Of a DNA stretch of 64,000 nucleotides, positions 25,501 through 37,500 are shown piece after piece. A model generated the notes under the pieces. It was not told where the DNA came from. It saw nothing but the letters and a program-made list of their open reading frames with translations, and ran no database searches. Each line of letters begins with the position of its first letter. Position 1 is the first letter of the stretch. The translations under genes were made by a program, and so were the position numbers. The stretch is from contig JAYJMM010000120.1 in assembly GCA_037349105.1 (NCBI GenBank), positions 3,531,001 to 3,595,000 on the forward strand. The letters are read 5' to 3'. The stretch comes from Limnomonas spitsbergensis. Taxonomy: Eukaryota > Chlorophyta > Chlorophyceae > Chlamydomonadales.

Positions 25501-28500
25501 CCCTCCCTCTAAACGTATCCTGGACCTGGGCCGGATGATGTGGATGCATTCAGATATGAAAAGCATGCAACCGTGGCAGTCTATGTGGCGGCAACGTGCA
25601 GCAAGGCACATGCCATCACCTGCCCCCCGCTGGAGGTATCCTGCACCTGGGGACGGAGGACGGCAGGGCGCATGAAATGAGTAACTAAAGTCATGGACAC
25701 AAAGCGAGGATGATCCCGTTGGAGAGAGAGATACACACACCTCCCCTCACAAAACCTCATAAAATACTTCTCACATACCCACACACCCATTGGAGAGAGA
25801 GATACACACATCTCCCCTCATAAAGACCCACAAAAGACTTACCCACACATGCCTACACACCCTCCCTCTATAACCCACACTTCCTTACCCATCACATACC
25901 TCCAGCCTGATGATCCCGTTGGAGAGAGAGATACCCCCCCTTCAGAATTACTCTTTTATAAGTATACCCACTCCCTCCCTCTAACCCACACTTCCTCACC
26001 CATCACATACCTCCAGCCTAATGATCCCATTCTTGTTCCCGAGCGCCATTTTGATCGCCTCCTGCACCTGCATGGCATAAGGCATGGTGGCGTTTGGTGC
26101 AGGACCCAGGACCCTCGACTCAGAACCCTCATTCACAGATGGAAAGGCGCGAGCCATGGCGGACTGGTTCTCGTTGTGTGAACCTAGACGTTGATTCAAA
26201 GCATGCATGGCCTCTGGGGTATTCTTTAGTGTGGACATCTCCCACCTCACACTTATTCGGTCCACCAACTTGCTCATATACAGGGGTTGGATATTCCTTT
26301 TCTGGGCCCATGTAGAGTCTTGGTATATTACTTACACCTTTGGGAAGATCGGATTTATTTGAATGTAAACGTTCAAATTTAAACATTCAGAGGTACATCC
26401 CACCTGCACCGCGACAAACTTGCTCCTGGACAGAGGCTGCGGCTTTGTGCCACGCTTGAGCTTAGTGTCCACATTGGTGGCGACCACCGCCAGCCGCCTG
26501 AATCACGAGGTGGGACAAAGGATGCAAGGCGCCAAAAGCAAGACTAAAACGTAAGACGGACCAGCCCTCGACCCAGCAACCCTCAACCCTGTGACATTGG
26601 TGGCCACCACCGCCAGCCGCCTGATCGAAGAGGCGGGACAAATGATGCAAGGCAATAAAATCAAGACAAATGATGCAAGGCGCAAAAAGCAACACGGCGA
26701 CATAAGACAGCTCAGCCCTCAACCCTGCAATTCTCAACTCTATGATGAGGCCGAAGATTGGTCCAACACTCTCGCTTACTTTATTAGAAATCCAAGCTGC
26801 CTCTCTCTTTTAAGGTCCATCTTCCATAACCGTTACCTCTTGCTGAGGTTTCCTTATTATCGTAACATCATTCCTCCCTTACACTAACATCCCCCTACAT
26901 AAAGCACATAGCCTAGTTTCAATCTGCAACCAACCTAGGGCTTTTCGACCAATCCTGCAGCCCATCCATCGTGCTGGTGCTGGACAGTGCTTGCTCCTCA
27001 TCGCTGCCGTGGTCCATCGACCCCTAGCACACACACAGGCGACAGGAAGGGCAACAGGGCAACAGGAGGGATGGGCGACAGGAAGAGTGGACATTGTTTT
27101 AAAATATACACTCAAGACACGAGCCTTCTCATCAGTTTCTGCCATGGTCCATCGATCCCTATCATGCACAAAGGGGGCAGGAAGGGTGGACAGCTGGAAT
27201 GGCGACAGGGCGACAGGAAGGTTGGACAGCAGGAAGGGCGACAGGGCGACAGGAGGGGCAACAGGGCGACAGGAAGAGTGGGCATTATTTAAAATAAACA
27301 CTCAAGACACAAGCTTCGTCGAGCTGGTGCTTGACAGTGCCTCCTCCTCATCAATGCTATCGTCCAGTGATCCCTAGCACGCGCAGGTGACAGTGATGAG
27401 TTCTTTACAAATGAACAAGATAGACACGAGCTTGCTCCTCATCATTGCCATGGTCCGTCGAGCCCTAGCACACACATAGGCAACAGGGCAAAAGGAGGGG
27501 TGGGCGACAGGAAGAGTGGGCATTGTTTTAAAATAGACACTCGAGACACGAGCTTCCTCATCAGTCACTGCCATGGTCCATCGATCCCTGTCATGCAAAA
27601 AAGGGGGCAGGAAGAGTGGGCATTGTTTAAATGAACAGTTCAGACACCAGGCTCCTCGTCAGCCACTGCCATGGCCCATGGATCCATTAGCACATAGGCA
27701 GCAGGTAGGAGGGGTATTATTTAAGAACACAGATGCCTTCTTAAGCTCCGTACCTTTGGGAGGGAGCATACTTTAATACATAATCCGGCGTTGACCAACG
27801 TACACAGCATATTGATGATGTAGCACAAGGCGGGCAACAGTGTCATGCAGACATGCATTGCTTTGCATGCATGGCGTATATAGTATACTGCATGGACTGC
27901 ATGAAGGGCGTATGCAGCAACTCACCGTGACAGCAGGCAGGAGTCCTCCCACCGCCTTCAACAGGATCCTGGCTGTCGATTCATCTGAAGGCAGTGACGC
28001 CGCACCAGCACCAGCACCAGCGCTGCTGCCCCCAGCAGTAGCCGTAGCCCCCACAGCGGAAACGGCGGCAGTAGCTACAGCGGCAGTCGCGGCGGCAGTG
28101 GCTTCCAATGCAGCCTGCTGTTTCTCCAGAGTCTTTGGTTTCGGTTTGGACGCCAGCGGGGCCGCTAGACTTGGTTGAAGGCCCTGGACAGACTCGACGA
28201 AGATGTTGACAGTCGTGTCAATAGCCTGCTCGGGTCACACGAGCAAGAGCAATTGATCAATCGGTTAGAAGGCCGATTAAGGATACGACACAACACAATG
28301 CTGAAACTGTCATCCAGCTCGCGACGTAGGGTTATGAGGCTGCTGACATGGACGAGGTTTATAAGGCTGCTGACATGGATGCGGGTTATAAGGCTGCTGA
28401 CATGGATGAGGTTTATAAGGCTGCTGACAGGGATGAGCGTTATAAGGCTGCTGACAGGGATGAGCGTTATAAGGCTGCTGACATGGGTGAGGGTTATAAG

Positions 28501-31500
28501 GCTGCTGACATGGATGCCAGAACCCCTGCACCACAGGGTTTCCTAAACCCTCCCACGCCGTCTGCAGGGTGTGGTTTTATTCCATGTTAGAGCACCGCAC
28601 TTGTACAAGCCAAACCGTGAAGCTTTCCTCTATGACTGGCATCGGATCACGTCTCCCGCATCGACCACCATATGTTTTCGTGCATTGCTCCTCGGTGGCC
28701 AGCAGTGAAGCTCTCATTTCGACACCAACCTGCTCTCACTCCCTCAGGCACTCCTGATTGGCCATACCCGCGGCTAATAGCAAGGTACAAAAAGCTGAAC
28801 CCTTGCACCCCAGCACCCCTCATTGCCTTTTTCTGCGGCAAAAGGAAGGTACCATGCACCCATGCACCCTAGCACCCCCGATCGCCCATGCCTGCTGCTC
28901 AAAGCAAGGCACACCCCGAAGGAGCATATGAGGGTTCAGGCAGCAGTGCCGCATCAGCCAAGGGCACTTTCGAACACTTCCCATCCTGCTGCACAGCATC
29001 ACACGGGGTGACGTAAAAAATATGTTTCAGCACATGTCTTGTATCACCCTAGAGTCCTGGACGTGTCACAACCCTTATCTGCCCCCCCCCCCCCCCCCCT
29101 TCACCGCTTCTTTGCGTGCTCGGCACCTCGCAAGACAGCCTTCTGTCGGCACTTCATTACTTCCGTCCATAATTGGATGCTCTCCTAGCTCACGAGCACC
29201 CGTCCCTTGTCACCCCTTTCCTTTCCTTTCCTTTCCTTTCCTTTCCTTTCCTTTCCTTTCCTTTCCTTTCCTTTCCTTTCCTTTCCTTTCCTTTCCTTTC
29301 CTTTCCTTTCCTTTCCTTTCCTTTCCTTTCCTTTCCTTTCCTTTCCTTTCCTTTCCTTTCCTTTCCTTTCCTTTCCTTTCCTTTCCTTTCCTTTCCTTTC
29401 CCCTCCTGTCCCCTCCTGTCCCCTCCTGTCCCCTCCTGTCCTCTCCTGTCCTGTCCCCTCCCCTCCTGTCCTGTCCCCTCCCCTCCCCTCCTGTCCTATC
29501 CCCTCCCCTCCCCTCCTGTCCTGTCCCCTCCCCTCCCCTCCTGTCCTGTCCTGTCCCCTCCTGTCCCCTCCTGTCCCCTCCTGTCCTGTCCTGTCCTGTC
29601 CTGTCCTGTCCTGTCCTGTCCTGTCCTGTCCTGTCCTGTCCTGTCCTGTCCTGTCCTGTCCTGTCCTGTCCTGTCCTGTCCTGTCCTGTCCTGTCCTGTC
29701 CTGTCCTGTCCTGTCCTGTCCTGTCCTGTCCTGTCCTGTCCTGTCCTGTCCTGTCCTGTCCTGTCCTGTCCTGTCCTGTCCTGTCCTGTCCTGTCCTGTC
29801 CTGTCCTGTCCTGTCCTGTCCTGTCCTGTCCTGTCCTGTCCTGTCCTGTCCTGTCCTGTCCTGTCCTGTCCTGTCCTGTCCTGTCCTGTCCTGTCCTGTC
29901 CTGTCCTGTCCTGTCCTGTCCTGTCCTGTCCTGTCCTGTCCTGTCCTGTCCTGTCCTGTCCTGTCCTGTCCTGTCCTGTCCTGTCCTGTCCTGTCCTGTC
30001 CTGTCCTGTCCTGTCCTGTCCTGTCCTGTCCTGTCCTGTCCTGTCCTGTCCTGTCCTGTCCTGTCCTGTCCTGTCCTGTCCTGTCCTGTCCTGTCCTGTC
30101 CTGTCCTGTCCTGTCCTGTCCTGTCCTGTCCTGTCCTTTCCTTGCAGCTGACATGCAGATGTTAAGTCATGAGAAAGTAAACGCTGCGACCCACCTGCTG
30201 CACGCTGTAGTCGTAGTCCAGGCTGATTGCAGCTCTCCTAGGTTCCACCAGGCTGTCCTTGATCGCCGCCTTGAAAGTGCTCTTGAAAAAGGCCAGCTTG
30301 GGCACGTCCTGCTGCCCCACCAGTGGGAGGCCGCTGATCTGAAGGGCAGGCAAGATATCACAAATTCATCACATTTATACGTCTTCATTTAGTGCGAGGT
30401 AGTCGTGAATAAGGTGATAATGGGCACGTCCTGCAGCTCTACCTGGGGGGGAGGCTGCTGATCTGGAAAGACACGCAAGATATCAGTGAGTCGGAACATG
30501 AAGGTGTTTTGTTGAAGGTGCTCTTGAAGAAGGCCAGCTTGGGCACGTCCTGCTGCCCCAACAGGGGCACGGATCTAACACAACACAGCTCAGCACAACA
30601 TCAGGCTTGCAATTTTAAACGCCATTTTTGGTCTTGCAGCTGCTGTTGAAGTTTGCGATCTTGGGTACATCCTCAAGCCCCACAGGGGCAGGCCGCTGAT
30701 TTACAGAACACACATAATACATCAGGAATTCAGGATTGAAGGGGCTCAAGAAGAATGTCAGCTTGAGCACGTCCTTCTGCGGAGGCCGGCAGGCTGCTGA
30801 TCTGAAAAGACAGGCAAGGTTTCAGCTGAGTCAGACCATTCCGAATTTTACATGCCTTCGTTTTGTCGAAGCTGCTCTTAAAAATGCCAGCTAGGGCACG
30901 TCCTGCTGCCCCAACAGGTGGTAGGCCAAAGATCTGACACTCAAAGTAGTCAATACCTCACGGGGTTCACACTTGGATCTGCAGAACACAACACAAGGCA
31001 TCATCAAGTTCCACTCCCCCCCGTCAGTTTTTGTCTCCTTCCACAATTTGTTTCCTCCATCTACCCTTTCAACATGTTTAAATGTGACATACACAGGAAA
31101 CGAAAATCTGGCCCCCCCAAAGGATGAGGGAAAGAAAGGAAATCACGCCCCCGTAAGTTGGACCTCAGGCTTAAAAAGAAACACTTCAGGACAGATAAAG
31201 AACCCACCTGGTCAACACACACACACACAAAACCTGTGTGGTCTATCAGAGGAGGCCATCACTAGCAGGCCCTCACAGGATTAGGGGGCGTGGGAGTTGA
31301 GGAAAAAGCGCAGTTGAGATAAAAGCGCAGCCTGGGCCGAAGCTATGACAAACTCATGTACCATGGCTTGCTAAGAGGCCATCACAGGATTGCCCAGTCT
31401 TTAGCCTTGACTGGCCAGATTTAGTCCAAGGACAGACCCACACCAAGGCCACCTTGTCTGGACAAAAAACGGAAACACCGGCTTTCTGAGGCCATCACAG

Positions 31501-34500
31501 GATCGCCCACAATCCTCAGCCTAAGCTGAGGACTGGTCAAGCCCTGTTTACATCTAGACGCTAACAAAAAACATCAAACCAGGTCGAATTGTGTAGCAGC
31601 CAGCTCGGCAAACCTGCAGCTTGAAGTTTGCGTCCGGCACCTCCTTGAATGACAGGAGCAGCATCCGCTCCCCGGGGATGGGGATGATTTTCATTGAACC
31701 TGCCAACCAGGCATTGTGCAGGGGGGGGGGGGTAAAGGAAAAGCCAAACAGGCATTGTTGAGCGGGGATGGAGATGATTTTCATTGAACCTACCGACTAG
31801 TTATTGAGCGGGGGTAAAGGAAAAGCCAAACAATGCAAGGACCCTGATGCCGCGACATGCGGAGAAGGGATGGGAAAGGGGGGGGAGAGGGGATGGCGGG
31901 CAGTTTTATAAATCCCACCCAGATGTTTGACCTCAATCCTGCACCTGGATACCCGGATACCCGGCTGCCCGAATGGCATGCCTCAATGTGTCAGCGATCA
32001 TACCTGCCTTCCAAGAAATAACAGGGAACTACGCCCCCTAGGGGCCTGCGGGTTCCGGGAACAGCGCAGCTCGGGGCCAAAGCCACATCCACACCGCTAC
32101 CAAGAAGCCGGTCACTTAGGGGTTGGACGAGTCCCCCAAAGAAGGGGTTTCGGCCAGGACGGAGCGAGTCCCCCCAAAGAAGGGGTTTCGGCCAGGACGG
32201 AGCCTTTCCACCCAAAATGTCCGTCAGAAAAAGAACGGACTTTCCTTCCGTATTAAAAAGCGTAAGTCCTGGATAAACTTTTCACGGGGCAAGACCACAT
32301 CCCAAGGGTCGACTGCAGTTGTCAGGGGACTCGTCAGACACATAAGTGACAGGACCCTTCCGTTACCCTACCCGCTCCCTTAACCAAGCTGTTTACCTCA
32401 CATGTCAAGGTAGCTCAATAATAAACAGCACTACACCCGCATGGCATGGTACAGTGCCAGTTAGTATACCCGCCTCCCTGAACAAGCTGTTCACCTTTGA
32501 TGTTGAGGTTGCTCACAGTCGCGGTGAACTTCCCAAAGGGTCCAGATCCACGCACCGCAACCCGCATGGAGGCGCTGTCCAGCTCCATGTCGCACTCTAG
32601 CGACGCCATGCGCTTGCCAGCGACGTCGTTGAACACCTGTCAAGGGTAAGGGTTCATGATTTGGCAAGTAAACCCTCAAACCTCCTTGTCCGAGTTGCAA
32701 CTTCATACGAGTAAATAAGGGAAACAAACCCATCCCTTTTTTAATCCCCTACAGCAGCGCCCGGTTACCCTGCCCCTGCTGCAGCGCCCGGTTACCCTGC
32801 CCCTGCTGCAGCCCACCCTCTTCACTCTTTTAGTTCAACATCCTTGACGCCACTGTCCCTATGAGTATGTCCACCAGCTCAATACTCCGTCCCAAAACAA
32901 ACCCCGTTCTCTAGCCCACTGCTGCAACGCCCGGTTACCCTGCCCCCTGCTGCAGCCCCCTCCCACCCTGTAGTTGGACATCTTTAGCGCCTCAGTCCCT
33001 ACGAGCATGCCCTCCAGGGTAATACTCCGCCCCCCCCCCCCCCCCCCTTCTCTAATCCACCGCTGAAGCTACCAGTGACCCTGCCCCCTGCTGCAGCCCC
33101 ATCCCACCCTGTAGTTAATCATCTTTGGCCAACAGCGCAATACTCCACCCCCCCCCCCCCCCTCCCCCTTCTCTACTCCATCGCTGATGCAACCAGAGAC
33201 CCTGCCCCCTGCTGCAGCCACATCCCACCCTATAGTTCAACATCTTTGGTGCCTCAGCCCCTAAAGACATGTCCAACAAAGCAATACTCCGTCCCAACAC
33301 ACACCCCATTCTCTAGTCCACTGCTGCAACACCCTGTTACCCTGCCCCCTGCTGCAGCCCCCTCCCACCCTGTAGTTGGACATCTTTGGCGCCTCAGTCC
33401 CAATAGACATGTCCAACAGCTCCATGCTCCATCCCGGAGGAGCGGCTGATGCGACTTTCTCCTGCAAAGAGGACATACCCAGCAGGGGACAACAAGCCAG
33501 GGTCAGCAAGGTTCACATGAACAGGGGCAATACAGGTACCGGTTCCATACTTTATTCCAGAGAGCCAACACGGTCCAGCAGGGTTCAACACTCAACAGGG
33601 GCAATGCAGGAGCGGCTGGTGCGACCTTTTCCTGCAAGGAGGACACCAACATGGGACAACACTCATCAGCAAGGTTCAACACAAACAGGGACCACACTAG
33701 CAGTCTCCGACACGGTTCATCTGAGTTCAACAAATCAGCACTGCCATGGAGTGCAAAGACAAGGTCCATTCACCCCCCTGCGTCGGCCTGGGCCAGTAAA
33801 AAAACGGCTACTTGGCCGACCCCCGGCCCTTCCCAGAGGTCGAACCAGGTTCAAAACAGACAGTGACAAAACCTGAATGGCCGCAACACACTTAAGAGAA
33901 TAATCCGGATTGCTCCAACCCCCACAAGGTCCAACCATACAACGCCCTGAAGCCAACTTAGCCTAATTATAAAGTAGTTTGTGACGTCCCCGAAGCACAG
34001 AGCCAGGGGGGCATGCTTGGACCACACAAGGCCACACGGCGAGCCGCATGTGTAGTTGGTGGAAAAGCTGGGCAGAGGCTGAAGTATGAGGTGCAAGCAT
34101 CTACAACTATATTGCGCAGGATGTGCGTAGTGGCTTGCGCCGCATACTTAAAAACGGCGAAGCGCGGAGGAGGACTTCCGGCTTTCTGTTTGGCACACAA
34201 GATAAGCTCTCTGCTGGGGGGATCCAGCGTTTCGACGCCGCTTGGCCAGTACCGGTGTTTAATGGACCAGTATATTGGATTTGCCTAAATTTGGGTGTGA
34301 ATGAATTACTTCTTAACAAAACTGCACTAAAAGCAACATTTCGACAACACATCTCGTTTTCTGACCAGAACAGGGTTTTGGGGCCCTTTTTGTTAGCCTC
34401 TAACACTTAGGTACTGAGGTGAGAGGGGGTGGGCAGTGGATAAGTAGCATGTTAATTCTCGACTTCGACCACACTCAAAAGTTAATTATATGACAAGTTA

Positions 34501-37500
34501 GGGCGAAGCAAAAAAATAGAAAGTGGTAAGCATTCAAAGTGGTAATGCGCACATGCCATCACCCCTGTCAGCTTACCTGCCAAGTCCCGAGGTTCTCCTT
34601 GAGCACCAGCGGGGACACAAACGGCCCCCAGATCTCCCCCATGAGGAGGCTCATCCACATCGCGGACTCGGGGGGCGTCACGGGGACCTGCATCTGCATT
34701 TCCCGCCGCACCTGCAAGCAGATTTGTATTTCGCCTTCATGAATTCATTGTTATACTGTTCTCATGGAGGTTCAGAAGCTGACGGTGTGAAAACAGCGGA
34801 AACTTGTATATAATACAATGTATAATACACCGATACCTGCATATTGCAGATGTAGGCTCCCGCCGCACCTGCAAGCAGATTTATGTTGGGTACAAATTCA
34901 TTGCAATGCCGGTATCTTGGAGGTATTGAGGTTGACGGTGCAGATGCAGTGGAGATCTGCATCTCATACCAGACCTGCAAGCAGATGTGTTCACTTTGAT
35001 TTTGATAAATTTATTGCAATTGGAGGTCCTGAGGCTGACAGTGTGGATGCAACAGAAACCTGCATCTGCATCTCCCACCAGAATGTTTACCTGCAAGCAG
35101 ATTTTGTAATTAAAACATTGCAATGCCGATATCATGGAGGTTCCGAGGCTGACGGTGCAAAGATAGCGGGGGCCTCCGCCTGCATTTCCAGACGCACCTG
35201 AAAGCATATTTGTTTATTTTGATTTTGATGTTAATTCAAGGTAGCGGTAATATCGGTATCATGGAGGTCATGCGGCTGATGGTGCTGTTGCAGCAAGGAC
35301 TTGCTTGTGCATCTCCTGCTAATCGTGCAAGCGGCACCGCTTTTATTTCGACTGAGAGCCATTTTGATGTTTATAACCCCAGATAGAGAGCAACGAGCTT
35401 TTCGGGAGGTCGATGGAGCGTTTGAGTCTGAGTCTATTGTAAGGCACGACAAATCTGGAGTACTATCGGAGGTTCTAGCCACAAACTTAGCCTCAGGCTC
35501 AATACCTGGAGCCTACATATGGCCATTGCCTACAAGCAGCGCAGAGGCATCGGGTTTGCCTTTCATGAGCCATGGGGAAGGGATTTGAGATAAGGATGGG
35601 GTGCAACGAGCTGGATGAGGTAAATAATTGTGAGGGTTTCGGAGTGGACGATGTAGATGCGGCCTTGTCCATAAGGGGTGGAACAAGGGTTTCCTCTCCT
35701 TACAAGGTGGCCATATGGTGTCCACTTAAAGCTTGTTTCATACAGACATTGGGGCAAGAGTTGGCGGGAAGAGTTGGGGCAAGCTTCGGGCGTATTCAGG
35801 CATTCAAGTGTATGCTTCTTAGGTTTTCTTGCATAGTTCCGTGCCAATGATGTTTGGTGTCTTACAGTATCCAGCTAGGGATCTAAAAGTGCAATTCAGC
35901 TACTACGGGGGCTGCTGCAGCAAGCCCTGCTGTGTGTGCCACAGGTGGAAGGTGGGTCAAGCTTTGGTCCCCATCAATCAGCCCAGTTGTGGCCGCCCGG
36001 CGCACCCTTATGGTGGTCTGGCGCGCACTGTAATAAACACAAGGGTCCGACGAGGCTTGATTGAACTGATTATTCAAGCCAAGTGAGCCTCGCAGGACGA
36101 TTCCCTATCACCTTTTCCTCGGCTCGCTTGATCTCTAGTCTCCGGTTCTCCTCTTCAGCCTCCGCAGAGGGAGATAGTAAGATGAAGGCCAATGCGCAGG
36201 CCACCGGCGACCAAATCAAGCCGCCTGTGTGTGTGTGTGGTGTGGGGGGGCAGACAGGACAGTCAGCCGATATGACTAGCAGCCGCGAGGGTAGGTAAGA
36301 GAGTTTAAAGCGTCCAGGGTCATGGGGGCTCTCATCTTGGACTGCAGATCAAGTCTCGTCAGGGATGCCATTGACATGAATCGTCACATATTACATTCCC
36401 ATGGACTCAAGCATGAAGTACCAGTGTGGTGGTTCAGGGTTCAGGGTCTAAACCCTCGACCCTAAACTCTATTCGTGCACGTTCTTTTCTTCCTGGACTT
36501 GAAATGGAGGGTTTTTGAAGCAAGAGGGCGGCAGTTGATACAGATTCACAAATGTGGGCAGTCCAGAGCACAACAGGGATTTGGGACCAATCGCTGCATA
36601 TACATTTCCCCGTTTCATATACATGTCCTGCTTTATCCTAAAAGTAATTCGTTTGTGTCACTATAAATTGGTCTTATTTCCAGCTTATTGATCCCCTGCC
36701 ATCATGCACGTGGGTGGCGTTGTGCTGTTTTGGGGATCAGCTCGAATTGGCTCGATGCACGCTGCGATTCAGGGTTGCAGCTGCATTACCTTTGGCGTGC
36801 CGACTTCTTTGGCGAGTGGCCAGGCCAAACACAAAGATCCGACTTACTTTCTACTCGCCCCGTACTCGCCAATTGGCTACTGCTCGTCTAAACCAGAAAC
36901 AATGAGTATTTACTTGCTTCACCTATAATTCAGCTACAGTATGTAGCCACGGGGGCCTGATGCAACAAGCTCTGCTGCTGAGGCCACCGGCCGTAGGCCT
37001 GTCAAGGTTTAGTCCCTATTGGCCTAGAGGTGGCCACCCAGCAGTTTGCTGAAGGTGGACTGGTGCGCATTGGAGAAGAGCTGATATGCTTACATGAAGG
37101 TTACAGATAATCCACAATTCCATGTGATGGCCAGTGACGGGTCAGGATGCATACATATCCGGTCAGGAAAACAGCATCGGTTGATAAACAAGGTGGTCGC
37201 GTGCTTGTGCTGTTCAAAGGGGAATTTAATACATTGTTTTGTTTTTCACATCGCCTGCGTCTAACCTCATGCGTATGGGAACATCATGCAGCAGATTCTA
37301 TCCATTGGCACCCGGCAGGCGTGAGCCAAGTGCCAAACATTGTTAGTCAATTTATCGCTTTTCCAGGGTGCCCCGGCTACCATTCAGCCACATCACAGCC
37401 TCCAATTGGGGAGAAAGTGTAGCAAAACAAGCTGATTGGGCCACCAGGAGGGGTTCTGTTATGCGTTGGTCCTCAGTGGTGGGTGCCCAGCGACCTGCTG

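Noticed and set aside
29022..30392. Open frames of 310-460 codons on both strands
   Set aside because: They lie in a pentamer array that has no stop codon in any frame; the translation is a periodic FPFLS / SCPVL pattern with no start or splice context.
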